Shown: positions 32,344 through 44,251 of the stretch, piece by piece
Numbering within the stretch: position 1 is the stretch's first letter
Layout: every line of letters starts with the position of its first letter
NCBI GenBank assembly: GCA_027563935.2
Contig: CM050449.1
Location: 77,345,178-77,409,177 of the forward strand
DNA length: 64,000 nt
Direction of reading: 5' to 3'
From: Costus lasius
Taxonomy: Eukaryota > Streptophyta > Magnoliopsida > Zingiberales > Costaceae
Notes under the pieces: model-generated
The model's input: the letters and a program-made list of their open reading frames with translations, nothing else
The model's database searches: none
What the model was told of the DNA's origin: nothing
Program-made: the position numbers and the translations under genes

Positions 32344-33833
32344 AGAGTACCCGGGCTAGGCTTTATAGTTGGGAGATTATTTAGGATCCAGTTTGTGTGC
32401 TATGCAAATCTGCACCGGAAACCCATAACCACTTATGTTTTCAATGTTCGGCCTTAGCTGAATTTTGGGGGCGAATCAAGAGGGGTTGCGGAATTATTAA
32501 TGCTGAGAACACTTGGGAGGGTATGGAAAGAAAGCTTCTAATTCAGTGGAAAACTGGGGATGCCACGAAAAACTACATTCGAAAGCTCTTTTTCACAGGG
32601 GCTGTTTATTATATATAGAGGTATAGGAATGCTATGATCTTCGGCTCTCATGATGCAGGCCTTATGGGATTCTATAATATCTTGGTTTCCGATGTAAAGA
32701 CAAAAGTGATGTGCCATCTCCTCCACTCCCCCGTGCTTGAGCAGAATATTATTACCTATATGCAGATATGGGAGAGCTTGGGTTGACATGCATATTGCAT
32801 ACACCTTTGACCTGGATTTGCATTGTTTTCTTCTGTTTCTTGCTCTTTCTTTTGCTTGGCGATCCGGGTCTTCTTTATCTTATTGTTTGTTGGCACATTG
32901 GACTAGTTGCATTTACTCATGAGGATATGACTGTTGGGCAGGTTGGCGACGCACTGTTTCATTGAGCTCTCTCAAATGGCCATCCACCGGATTCATGGGG
33001 AGCAAGAGGTGTATTGCTTGCGGTCTTTAGTTTGCAAGTTGTAATATGTTGTTTGGAAGCTGATGTTGTATGTGGTTTTGCTTTGGTATTATGTGGGTAT
33101 GTGATTGTATATGTTTTTCGGATCCTGGGGATGAAGGATGGGTGATAGTGATTGTATATATCTTGTAATATACTTTTTATTTTTATTTTTTTTTTTTGCC
33201 TATGGCAAGTAGGAGATTTTATAAACTTTTAAAAAGATATGTTACAGAGTAAATACATACTCAGCCTCACCCCATCCTAGGATCAGTAAAAATTTTGACA
33301 GAGTTTCCCCTATTTACATGATCGCATGGATCCCTGCTACATCACTAAATGGTAAAAAAAAAACAAAACTCCTCACACAGGAAAAAGAAAGACAACAAAG
33401 CACCAACAATGCGACACATGAACAGTGAGGTTCAAAACACTTGGATGCGGAGACGCCACCATCCAGCTGAGTTCCTCAAAAAGCATAAGGCTGGAGCATC
33501 AATAACGTGGCTACTGCATTTAGTCAGCGGTAGGAGCCCCCAGCAGCATTTAAGCTTGTCTGCAAAGCGAGAAGCATAAATGTGTATAATCACTTGTAAA
33601 ACTACAGTCTTGTAGATGCTTCCTTTGCGCCATCTACATCTGCCTTTCAATAGGCCGAGAGCTTCCTGAATGCTGGGACCAAGCTGCCATAGCCTTCAAG
33701 AGCTTTGAGATTAGAGTGGTTGTGAAATCTGTCGAGATAAGCGCTATTAGTAGAGAAGATAAGGCACCCGCTACATGCTCCTGTGCCCGTCAACCTGGGC
33801 CAATCCCCAAATCCAAAAGTGCATGCGAAGAAC

Positions 33834-34800
33834 TGATGACATGCAAATATATGATATTTCGTGACTTAATTCTATTATTATTTTGGAGCAAAATGGATGT
33901 TTTGTCTTATTTATGCACTTAAATGCTTCATATTCTTCAGAGTCTTCACTTTTCCCTTGTTTTATGAAAATGTAGGTTTTTGGCCTCAAAATTGATGGAA
34001 TTTGGAGAATCTGAAGGTATGAGACGATTTATCATGATGAGACGAAGCTACACGCCAAATTTCTGCTCAAACGGAGCCTTCTACATAGTGCACGGTCATG
34101 GGTGTGCATGGATGCACACCCGTGCATCGTAAGTCATCAGAATCATCTCAACCGAGCCGTGCACGGGCGTGCCCGTGCACCGATACACGGCCGTGCATCA
34201 TCCCGCGCAACTTCGACTTACGCTCGGTATTTCGGCTACAACTTTCTATTCCTGACTCGGAATTGAACGAAATTTTAGGGAGACCTTCCTAACTTGGATA
34301 CGAATGTTTTGGGTCCAGAATTATGGGATTTTATTAAGGGATTGCAGAGAACGAGTGCAAACGGCGAGACCCTAGGGTTTTGGGCGATTCTCTAGGCGAC
34401 AACACTGTTCCGGCTTGATTTCTTTGTCGTTTCGGCGTGGATCTTCGTGCTGGACCTTCTTCCATCAAGGATCTACCCTTCCCTTTGGTTTGAATCAACT
34501 TTCATGAGAGATTTTATGTATTTAACGATGAATCCTATAGCTTAACTCTATTTTCGGGGTTTGGGCGTAGCCCACTATAAGAATGCTTGATATTAATATT
34601 TGATCTATATATTTCTTTACTTATCTTTGTTCTTATTTATGTTTAGGATGTTTTATCTCGTGTTTATGTACTGGCCATACATCATTAACCTAGCTATTGA
34701 TTGACTGATTTGTTAGTACTTGACCCTAGTCCCGTGGGTTCGATCTTTTTATTACGCGATAGACCGTGCACTTGCGGTAGCAGCCGTTAAGGCCCTATCA
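33834..34800 (+). mobile_element. Solo LTR (967 bp) in LINE B, target duplication AGAAC
   Basis: Begins TGATGACATG and ends GGCCCTATCA, flanked by perfect 5-bp duplications AGAAC (33829-33833 and 34801-34805). It shares ACCGTGCACTTGCGGT, TGGGCGTAGCCC and other blocks with the inverted solo LTR at 36395-37844. The lineage of the parent element is not identified. It has a cluster of GTGCAC/CCGTGC palindromes at 34088-34200. Confidence 0.88.
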
Positions 34801-35102
34801 AGAACACAATACAGATAAAATAAAGATATACAGTGATTTAATGCTCCCAAAAACCGCCCAGATAGTGAAAAAAGCCCGGATATGTGCATCAAGTTTCAGC
34901 TGCCAAAAACCCCCAAGCTGGAGTGGTGGTCATTCTTCCACGCTACCAAGCAACTCCAGTAGGATTGAATAAGTTGCAGCTAGAAATATCAGCCTCAAAC
35001 GTCTCCTTGCAGCCTCCCTTCCAGCAACTAGACACATGCCTTTCCATTCATGGTCTTGCATCCTAACAATTTACAGTGAAAAGCCACACCTACGCTTACA
35101 TT

Positions 35103-35886
35103 TTATAGTGAGAGGCCTCTTCGAAGAGCTAGGTGGTATTTAATGACCATAGCTGCCACATCCTTCCTCTTGGGTTCATGGGGTGTCCAGTGACGTGGGA
35201 GTCGTGCTCTTAGGGGTCGAGGAGGAGGTAATGGTATTTTTTTTCCTTTTTTCTTCTTCTTCTTCCGCCCAGAGTCTGCAACAACAAAGTGTTGGAGGTC
35301 TAATAAGCATCCCGCTTCTTCCCTTGGTACCGGCAGGTTCAGGCATGTCGTATCTCCTAGTTCCAGCAAATCAATATCATCATCCATATCCTCCGGACCT
35401 GGAATATGCGTGGAGGTTACAATTGACTTTCCTTTCTCTTGAGGTTTGTCCATTGGTGTGTCGTTTTTGGGGAATCTGGCTTGCTAGAGAATTCGGATGC
35501 AGGCCTATAATCCAGCGGTCCCTGAGAAGACCTGCCTACCTCTTGTTGAATTAGGTGCTCCTTGAATTTCATATTGGTAGTGGCCCCTTTGCTGGAAGAG
35601 GAGCTACCATTCTCCCTTTGCAGCGGGGGCCCCTGTATATTATAGGACCCTTTCCAGCTTCCACAGTAGCAACTTCCACCGGCAGGGATATAGACTTCTC
35701 CTTCCAGACTCGACTCGTTGTACCTCTCCCTGCCTTAGCACATGTCTTGGTGTTGTGCCCATAGAGGTTGCATTTGCTGTAGCGTGAAGGAACTGCTTCA
35801 TACTCAAAGCGGAGATGGGTTGCAGAGCCACCGTTTACCATGACTAATAGCACCTCAGGAAATTCGGTGGCAGCCTCCATTTCCAC
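35103..35886 (-). pseudogene. LINE B ORF1 remnant with CCHC knuckle
   Basis: Upstream frame 35886-35569 starts inside ORF1 (EMEAATEFPEVLLVMVNGG) and contains the zinc knuckle YSKCNLYGHNTKTCAKAG, with the first Cys position changed to Tyr-Ser-Lys-Cys context. A frame break near 35560-35460 leads to the frame 35453-35103 (GPEDMDDDIDLLELGD, then LQHFVVADSGRKKKKKK), which aligns in type with the Asp-rich and FVVV parts of ORF1 at 830-940. The stop is at 35103. It would bind LINE RNA; truncated and frameshifted here. Confidence 0.7.
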
Positions 35887-35943
35887 GCAATATATTTTTT
35901 ATGGTTTATATAAAATCTCATTCTTGCCTTTGGCAAAAAAAAA

Positions 35944-36389
35944 ATTATTATGAATGTCAAGCATGACATTTATATTTTATATTATATCCATAATTTGCAT
36001 AATATCTATAAATATTTTTTAATATTTAAATTTCATCTTATGCTCGTTTATCTAATATGTTCAAAATATTGTCATGAATATAAACAAAAATAAACTACAT
36101 TCTATTTATGCAATTTCACATGCAAAATAATTAAATAAAGCAATAAATATTATAGCAGTAAACAAAGTAAATAAACAACAATCATATTGAAGTCTACTTA
36201 ACAAGGAGTAGAAGAATCTATTTATTAATTATGTGCCATAATTTTAAAAATATCACAATTATATGCTATAATTTTACATTACAGCAACAATAACATTACA
36301 ACTACAATAATGTTACTATTTAAAAAGTCACAATTATTATTTTGAAATAGTATATAAATTTTATTTATTTACATAAAATATTCAATTTA
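35944..36389. other. Unassigned AT-rich DNA
   Basis: Very AT-rich with no open frame of note and no recognised repeat. Confidence 0.5.
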
Positions 36390-36394
36390 TTTAT

Positions 36395-37844
36395 TGATAG
36401 GCACCGCAAGTGCACGGTCTATCGAAGTAGTAAATAATATCGTTCCCACAGGGAGCAGGTGTCAAGTACCGACTTTATGCGTCATTGTTAGCAAGATAAT
36501 TCAAACTCAGAATAAAAGAATTTCACTAAAACTAAATTATCGAATTGAAGAATCAACAACTATAAGGGAAAGTTACAGTTTTAGAAGTGTTCGGAACTTC
36601 AAGTTTTACCACGTTGAATGTTTTAAATGTAAAACAAAGAATCAAATTGAAATAGTAAACGGATTTCCTTCTCTCGAAGCACAATCCGACAGTAAACAAC
36701 TTAAAGCGATCTATCCTATAGTACGGATTACCTTCTCTCGAAGCGTAATCTGGTGCCTACTTAAGCTAATTTCCTAATCTGTAGCAAAATTAACTTAAGA
36801 GACCCATTGGGCTCTATGATGATCGTGAATCCTCGAGTGACATTGAACGACTCTCGTAATCCAAGTCACAAGTTTAAATGGGCAGTCGAGTGTTACGATT
36901 CACCTCTCGGCTCTTCTCATAACACTTAACATATATCGATGTTTGGCCAAAACATAAATACGCAATAAGCACACCACATTTAAATAAGTAAATTTACTAA
37001 AAAATATCACTGAGATTCATAAAAGATGTTTACATGTGAGAATTTGTTCAACGGGCTACGCCCAAGTTCCGAACTAGGGTTTTACTCTAGAAAGTACATC
37101 GTATGACAATTAAAACCCAAGTAAATGTGTTCAAAAAGAGGGGAAATTACAAATGGAGCGTAGGAGACGATGAATCTTCAGTCCTCTCTCGAAAGCCCCA
37201 AAGAATCCGGTCGAAGCAAGCCCTCGAATGCAGATTTTCGCCCCTTTTCACCCTAGTCATGTTTTCTTCAAAGTTTGACCCCCAAAACCACTCCAAAAAT
37301 CCTATTTTATGGCTCTATCTCTTCCTTCGGCAGTTAGAAAGCTTCCCTCCAAATTTCAGCAAATTCTGACTTCAGAATCACTCAAATCGGGCAAAAAACC
37401 GTCGAAAGGTCGAAATTGCGCGGAAGCCGTCACAGGTGTGATGATAAGCACGGCCAGGCCATGCTTGGCTCTGGAACTTGCGACGAAGTAAGCACGGGCG
37501 TGACAGTAAGCATGGCCAGGCCGTGTCTGGCTTGCAGAGTTCTGCCAAGACGATCATGGCCGTGATCATGATCATGGCCTGCCCGTGTTCTCTGCAGAAA
37601 GCTCTGATTTGCCTCAAATTTGACTGTGACCTTCTAGCAATGTGAGGAATCTTCTCGTAACATCAAATCAACAAAATCTTCATGCAAATATGGTAAAATG
37701 ACCTGCATTTCACAAATAATATGAAAAATAGTGAAGATTCTGTACTTGACGAGAAAAGATACTAAATTTAGATACAAAACAAGACAAAAGCCTGAAAAGA
37801 TCATATGAATGATACTTTAAATTATATAAAAATAACACTCATCA
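36395..37844 (-). mobile_element. Solo LTR (1.45 kb), inverted relative to the one at 33834, target duplication TTTAT
   Basis: On the plus strand it starts TGATAGGCACC and ends CACTCATCA with perfect 5-bp duplications TTTAT (36390-36394 and 37845-37849). The reverse complement aligns in blocks with 33834-34800. Frames within it (36394-36777, 37103-37369 and others) are not supported as genes. Confidence 0.88.
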
Positions 37845-37849
37845 TTTAT

Positions 37850-38981
37850 TAAAACGTTATTACAAAATGACATTTAGGAAATAAAATCTAAGATCACCAA
37901 GTTGAAATCGATTGACCTAATTAATTATTTTTTTAATTAAATTAAACCACATAGTAATTAAAGAACAATGAAAAGGACTGTAGCAATATGTGTTAATGTA
38001 AAACAGTATGTTTACAAAAGAGGAATAAACAAAAAGATGTTTACAATTTGATTAAAACAGAAACGGAAATACCATAATATGTAATTATTAAAACATTAAT
38101 CATTTAATAATAAATTATGTAAATTAATGATTTTTTTTCGCTATTATTTTGGGTAAATCTCTCACAAATATGCAACCAGTATGTTATTTATAAAGCGTTA
38201 TGGATCCAATTAAAAGAGATTCACGTTTCGACTAATAGAGACATTGGAAATTTTAATTAATAATTTAAGGCAAAGGTCGCCGATCAGAATCCAATGACCT
38301 AAAAACTTATTTTTGACTGAAACACTATTATATTGCATATTCTTCTAACAGAAGGAACTTAGTGAACTTTTGAGTTGGAGATCCTTAATTTCAGCTGAAT
38401 TAGATGCTTTGGTAAAGGAAAATGCCTTGTTCAAGTCAGAAAGTAGTTTTGCATTCATTAATATTGTTAATATACTTCTTCATTCATGTTGGCAAATAGA
38501 AGTGTAAGAAACTTAAATGTTCATACTAGCAATTTGTTCTTGTGCCCTGATGTTTGTAGAACATGCATACTATCTTTGAAAAGATTAGATTGTAATCAAC
38601 TTAGAATTTGTTCTCATCAAAAATGATGCCCATTTCATATTAGCAAAGAACTACAAATACAAGCCTTGAAGAGAGCAATAAGTCTTGGGGAAAAATTGCT
38701 CTTGAGCTTTTTAATCATTGCTTACCTCATTCTATGCGAGAAAAATCAGATGCCCAAAAGCAATAAGCCATAAATTGAATGAATTACTGAGTTTTCAGAT
38801 TTGTAGAAATCAAACAAGAGTTACCTTATAATTTCTTGCCTTAGCTGGAATATTGGTTAATTGCTAAAATATTCAACTATCTAAGTTGAGGCTTTCATGA
38901 CCATGATCTTTTAATTTACTCTTGGTTGAATTTCTGATAGTGTTTCTGTAATTTTAGATATTTCAGTTGATTTGGATAGCA
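37850..38981. other. Unassigned DNA upstream of the Aux/IAA-like exon
   Basis: No TE or gene recognised. It may include the promoter and 5' UTR of the exon at 38982, but no TATA box is called. Confidence 0.35.
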
Positions 38982-39887
38982 ATGGAGTTGGAGCTCGGCC
39001 TTGCGCTCCCCTATAGTGATCTTGGCAATGCCAGCTTCTGAAGCAGGATAACGCGGACCTTATGGCGTATTATAATATATTGGTATCTGATGTAAAATCA
39101 AAAGTGTTGTATCATATCCACTCCCCGGAGCTTGATCTGAATACTATAGCCTACCTGCGGTTATGGGAGAACTTGGGTTGAAATGCCTGTTGCCTCTACC
39201 ATTGATCTTGTGCTGGCCGGTTTTCCATGCTTTTATTTTGCTTTTCCGTTCTCTTGGTGACCTGATTATTTTCCTGGATTCTTTCTACTTATCGTCACAT
39301 AGGCTGATGTTCTTACTGACATGGTTATGGCTGATGAGCAGGTTGGCGGCTATCTTCTTCATTGCGCTCCTCAGTGGGCTTCCCGCCAGGTTCTTGAGAG
39401 ATAAAGATTAAAGCTTGCGGCTTTGTTTTTTGCAATAAGTAACACGTGATGTGCGTTGCCAGCTTGTATTCAAATGTTGGAAAGGCAAGGCTGATTTGAG
39501 TGGGGCTGATATTGTATGTTGCTTGCTTTGGTTTGATGTAAGTGTGTGATTGTTCTGGGTGTTTTTGGTTGAGTTTTTTTAGCTACAGTGATGTTTGTTT
39601 GGTTTGTTGTGTATGTAGCAGGATCCATGCGGCTCTATGTACAGGGGAAACTCTGCCGAATTTTTTCCTAGATCCAGGGGTTAAAGGGTGAGAGATAGTG
39701 ATTTGTATATATCATGTAAAAATCTTTTTTTGGCTTTTATAAAATCTCTTTCTTGCCTTTGGCAAAAAAAAAAAAGCTTCTGCAGTAGGAAGAGGCACTT
39801 CGACGAGATGCTTGACGTGAAGATGCATACGCTGACTCTCTTCATACACAACGCTGATGCTAGAGGCGATGCTATAGAAACTGAGCG
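38982..39887 (+). pseudogene. Aux/IAA-like first exon, disrupted by LINE C and by the Tat element
   Basis: ATG at 38982 begins MELELGLALP, containing the LxLxL (EAR) repressor motif of domain I typical of Aux/IAA auxin repressors. The frame reaches the LINE C target site at 39033-39048 and continues beyond the LINE at 39791 with RKRHFDEML and HTLTLFIHN, resembling the KR..FDE / TLPLF block between domains I and II of some monocot Aux/IAA proteins. In the left duplication copy a TGC became TGA. The exon then ends abruptly at the Tat target site GAGCG (39883-39887); after the Tat element the frame meets TAG within three codons. No domain II degron or PB1 part is seen. Family call is moderate. 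Confidence 0.5.
39049..39774 (+). mobile_element. LINE C, 5' truncated, inserted in the Aux/IAA-like exon
   Basis: Carries the ORF2 C-terminal end (YYNILVSDVKSKVLYHIHSP) and family 3' UTR, ending in TTGCCTTTGGC plus A tail. Flanked by a 16-bp duplication, AGCTTCTGAAGCAGGA (39033-39048) and AGCTTCTGCAGTAGGA (39775-39790), 14 of 16 identical. Confidence 0.88.
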
Positions 39888-40329
39888 TGTGGGGTCAAAA
39901 TTGTCACATTGAGGATATATTATGACCGTTTCAAATCCACCTTAAATTAATAAGGCTTTTTGTTAAATGGGTTCTGGCTTCCAATGAGCGCAAGCGCTCA
40001 TTGTTAATTACCCCTGAAATTAGGGAACCTTTGATTAAGAGATCTATAATATGCAACAAAATAAGAAAGACATAGTCAACTGATATCATTCATTAATTTG
40101 ATTTGACATGATAAAAAAAAATTGACATGATATATAATTTGACATGATAATAATAATAAAAAAAAGAGCTTTCATCAGCATGGACGATTTGTATTCGTCA
40201 AACTTCAGTCTTGTAATGGCATATTGGGTAATACCCAGCCTAGGCAGCACAACGTTATATTGAGGAGCTGCGCCCCGATGGTAAACATCGACGTACGCAC
40301 CTCCCAAACAATATTCCATTGTAATGCAT

Positions 40330-40830
40330 TAAGGCATGTTGGATATTGGGTTTGGGAGTTATCTGGCCTTGCGGCGTATTGGATAATTTGATTTAGAAAT
40401 TTATCCGGCCTCGCGGCGTGTTGGATAATTTGATTTAGAAAAATCCGGCCTCGCGGCGTGTTGGATAATTTGATTTAGAAATTTATCCTGGCCTTGCGGC
40501 GTGTTGGATAATTTGATGTGAAAATTTATCCGGCCTTGTGGCGTGTTGGATAATTTGATTTAGAAATTTATCCTGGCCTGGCGGCATGTTGGATAATTTG
40601 AAAATTTATCCGGCCTTGTGGCGTGTTGGATATTTAAATTTGAAGGAAATTATCCGATCTTGCGACTTGTTGGATATTTTGATTTGGAAAATTATTCGGT
40701 CTTGCGACTTATTGGATAATTTGATTTAAAAAAAAAAAAAAAGAATACCCGGTCTTACGACTTGTTGGAAAATTATCCGGCCTTGCGGCTTGTTGGATAA
40801 TTTGAATTTGAAAATACTTTGGCCTTAACG
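40330..40830. repeat. LTR minisatellite, ~44-bp units (3' LTR)
   Basis: Repeats of TTGGATAATTTGATTTAGAA followed by ATTTATCCGGCCTTGCGGCG, about 11 degenerate units. The matching array in the 5' LTR is 55785-56215 with about one unit less. Confidence 0.85.
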
Positions 40831-42978
40831 AACGTAACATCATATTGAGGAGTTACGCCCCGACGATAAACGTCGATGTACGTACCTCCCAAACAATACT
40901 TAGTTACGATAAGTCACGACTTTCAGTATTTAATTGAGAGAATGTTTTGAGAATTTTCCTTTTGATGCAACTTGAGTTAAATTCAAATCATTTTGCCAAG
41001 TAACTAAACCAACCACTACTTAGTTAACATCATCCCATTTTATCAGACGCATATTTATTTATTCATCTATATTTGAATTTAATTGATTTTTTTTTTTTTT
41101 TTTAGTTATTTCTTGAGTCAAAGAGTAAAGTTTCTTTGACTCATGCGACTTCCTGGCGAGATGACCATGCGCTACTCCTTGGAGGTCTCTGGATTAACTT
41201 AGGTCTCGAAGGAAATGGGCATCCGTCTGCAGCTGCGATTATAAAGCTTGCTGCGATGTCATTCTAGCCGGCGACAGCTTTCGGCAGCGGCGTTGCCGTC
41301 AGGCGGATGGAAGCGTGGGAGATGCGCAGCTTATTGAAGGCCCTAGAGGAAATGGCGTCGACGATAACTGGGAGAAAGGGGGAGGCTGAGGCGGCAGTGA
41401 CTTCTGGGGAAGATGACGCCGGCGATTGCTATGGAGCGAGTTCATCAGCGGCGCTTCATGGGTAGCGGCAACGATATGGTAGAGGCGTTGAGCAGCGACT
41501 CCAGCCGGATAGTGGCGATGACTGGGATAGCGAAATTTTAGGCAGCTCGGGTGATCGTTCGCCTGTAATTCAGAGTTGAAATTATTTGATTTTTGCATAA
41601 TTCAGGCTGAAGAGAGGGCTTTGAACTCTTCTTGTGTCAGATCCGATGGTGCAAGATCTTCAGGACCTTCTTCTTGGATTCGATTAGCCTTAGAATTATT
41701 TTTCCCTGCTGAGGTGACTAAGTAAAGTCCTCTTTTGTTCTTCTCTGTTTGTTATTGTTTCTTTTCGTCGCTTGCAATACTCTTGACATTGGAAATTTTC
41801 TGCGCTTTAATTTCTCTATGTAATGTATCGATCTCTTTTTTTTACTCACTTTCCCCGTAGCTTTCGAAGAAATTCATGAAGAAAAATTTGTCTCCCTCTT
41901 TGTCGCCAGCAGATTTTTGTTCCAACGAGACGATAGCAATTTCTCCTCGCCCTTTTTCTCAGGTTTCCCTTGTTTTGCCTTTTGACGAGTATTTTTAGCT
42001 GCTTTCTCTTTATTTATTTATTTATTTATTTATTTATATATTTTTTTTTGTAGTGCAGCAGCATCTTATTTTTGTCATGGCCCTCTTCAGCCAAGTGCTC
42101 TCTAGCAACATAGTGGCATAAGGTCTCTTTCAAGGTTTCACAGTTTCTTTCCCTCTATGAATTTATTAGGTTCCGCTTCCCCTTCTCAGTAGCATTTTTT
42201 GATGAAATTCTTCCTTTCAGCGAACTAGATAACCAACCTTTGTCAAATTTGTAATTTTTGTCTGTTGAATCCCTTAAAAAGTTATTTGTCCCGCAGCAAA
42301 AACAGAGAGGAGACAAAAGTTCAATCCGGCTTTCCTTTCGCTTTAATTTGAGTTAGAAGTTGGTTGGGGCTTCTCTACGTCTTCTCAACTTTCAAAGAAA
42401 ATTGAAGGGAGCATCAGAGAACTTATCAGGTATGTGTTCTTGTTCTTTGATCACCTTCGTCAGTTCTTTTTCCGGGAAACAATTTTTTTTATACTTCCGT
42501 ATTTTCACGAATTCTTCTGATTTCGATTTTTGCTCTTCGGTTTACTCTCTTTTATATGATCATGATCCTCTTATTCTCTCCAGATCTTGATCGTGTGTTG
42601 GCATTTTTTATGACGGCCTATCAGACCGAGAAGAAACTTTCATCCCTTCATTTTAAGCAGCTTCTCTCCTTTTTTACATGGCATCTTGTTTCTTCAAGCA
42701 GCCTCTCTCTTCTCTCTCTCTCTCTCTCTTTTTTCTTTTTTTTTAACAGCGTCTCCTCTCTTTACTCCTCGATTTGCTCTCTCATTTTCTGTTCAAGCAT
42801 CATCCTTCTCTTCCCCTTCTCTTCGCGCAGCATCACTCTCTTTCTTCTCCCCTCATTTTTACCAACGTCCCTCCTTTCTTCTTCTCTTCTCTTTTCTCCT
42901 TTTTTTTTAACAGCATCTCCCCTTGTCACTCAATTTCTTCGCCCCGCATCCTCTTCGTCCCTTTGGCGCTTCGCCAGC

Positions 42979-43184
42979 TTTTTATAATGCCACCGGTGCT
43001 TAGTGCACCTCAGGCCTAAATGCCACCGGTGCTTAGTGCACCTCAGGCCTACGTAAATGAAATACTTTCCTTTCTTACCTAAGGATGCCTTCTCTTGAGC
43101 TTCCTGGTGTTTCCCTTGCAGCAACGTTTTCTTTCTGTTATCTCCCTTTTTCTTTCTTTTGCAACCGAGCTCCCCTTTTATAAG
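42979..43184 (-). promoter_or_regulatory. Candidate Tat LTR promoter (3' LTR copy)
   Basis: Two TATA-like boxes on the minus strand: CTTATAAAAGGGGAGC (43172-43187 region) and ATTATAAAAAG (about 42979-42988). Between them lie two tandem copies of a 33-bp unit (42987-43051) containing GGTGCTTAGTGCACC. Equivalent positions in the 5' LTR are 58560-58570, 58365-58374 and 58373-58437. The start site is not determined. Confidence 0.45.
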
Positions 43185-44251
43185 CTTCCCCTAACAGCTC
43201 CTCCTTCACGCCTTTTCCTCTCTTTTTTATTATATTTTTCCTTCTGCCATGACCACTCCCTCTTATCAGTCCTCGTTGCTTCCCATGCTCACCGCTTCCT
43301 TCCTTTCCGATTTTCCTTTCGGCTTGTCTTATCTTTCACCTTCTTGCGCTACTTGCTTCATCCATGCGTGCCAGACTTTTCTTTTATCATACGTCTCCTT
43401 GTCCTTGGAACATCGATACCCGCCAGATTTCAGTTGTACCTTGATATGTCGATTTGGTTCAAAGTCAACATCGATTTTGACTTAGTTGTTTGATCTTCTG
43501 CAAATTTCTCCATTCTATATGAAATTGGATTAGCTGGAGATTGTCTGCCCTTAATACAGTTTCTTGTCAGATTATTGTCTCTAGATTTTGATTTCGTTTG
43601 TGTATGATTCCACCTCCGGTTTTGCCCAGTTTTTTGTATGCAGCGGTTTGCTCCCTTTTGAATCTTTGCCCATAATTCCCAACTGGCTTGTCTACATTCT
43701 CTTTATTTTCTCCTGCTGAGTGAACTAGAGCTATCTCCTCGCTAGATAAGCTTAAGGACCCTCTGGTTGGACCAGTTTTGACCCAGCAACCAACCACTAT
43801 TGCTGCCGGCCGAAGGTCTGTTCAAGTGCATCCTAAACTCTGGTGAAATCTGGCAACTGTTGTTACTAGATTTTTGAATTTAAGGAAGCTACTATGATTT
43901 GGACTCTAAGGCAAGGCTTGGGCTCCCTAATCTGATAGGGAAAGCGCAAGCTAAGAGTCCACCTGAAGCGAAAGCTACCTCATCCACTAGGTAGATTTCA
44001 CACAAGTTCAGTCTAGGCATATTCGGGATTTTCAGCCAAGAGTAGAAGTGCTGTAGTTTCTGATTTTTGTTGAAATTTGTAGGCTTGTTGAACAAGGCTC
44101 GGTTTCCTAACCCGATAGGGAAGTTAAAGTCCAGAACAAATTAGGGATTGAACCTACCCCCTACCTGTATTGATTCTGAGACTATGTCTAATGAGGTATT
44201 GAGCGACATGCTCTCCTTGTAGAGTCAAAAGGGTGAGTTAGTAGCTCAACA

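Larger units (their letters stand above)
33181..35886 (-). mobile_element. LINE B, minus strand, ORF1 plus 3' UTR without ORF2
   Basis: A tail (as T run) at 33181-33197 with GCCTATGGCAAGTAGG and the family 3' UTR, ORF1 at 35103-35886, and the 16-bp target duplication around it. Without the inserted solo LTR (33834-34800 plus one copy of its duplication) it is only about 1.7 kb. No endonuclease or RT sequence is visible between ORF1 and the 3' UTR, so ORF2 was deleted. It is a possible non-autonomous derivative. Confidence 0.75.
32385..35943 (+). mobile_element. LINE A, 5' truncated, split by LINE B
   Basis: Left part 32385-33180 encodes the ORF2 zinc-binding end (VLCKSAPETHNHLCFQCSAL) and the 3' UTR. 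The missing tail reappears at 35887-35943 (TTTATATAAAATCTCATTCT, TGCCTTTGGC, A tail). The two parts share a 16-bp duplication, GTAATATACTTTTTAT (33165-33180) and GCAATATATTTTTTAT (35887-35902), as expected when LINE B inserted into LINE A. One in-frame TAG interrupts the coding relic at about 32617. Confidence 0.8.
39888..44251 (-). repeat. Tat 3' LTR
   Basis: On the plus strand TGTGGGGTCAAAATTG to AGTAGCTCAACA. It lacks a ~135-bp block present in the other LTR at about 59550-59685, and has extra copies of the internal minisatellite and a longer (TTTA)n run. CT-rich open frames within it (42556-43019 and others) mirror those of the other LTR and are not genes. Confidence 0.92.

Noticed and set aside
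35887..35943. Twin-priming inversion of a single LINE
   Set aside because: A 16-bp duplication on both sides of the minus-strand LINE and the continuation of the LINE A tail show a nested insertion instead.
40330..40830. Regular repeats as a CRISPR array
   Set aside because: Units are contiguous degenerate minisatellite copies without unique spacers, within a plant LTR.
41299..41598. 99-codon minus-strand frame in each LTR (also 56695-56994)
   Set aside because: Conserved only because LTRs are copies; His/Pro/Ser-rich without a recognised domain. Not enough support for a gene.
42556..43493. Ser/Phe/Leu-rich open frames in the CT-rich part of the LTRs
   Set aside because: They come from pyrimidine-rich LTR sequence, occur identically in both LTRs (57943-58879), overlap in several frames, and show no protein features.
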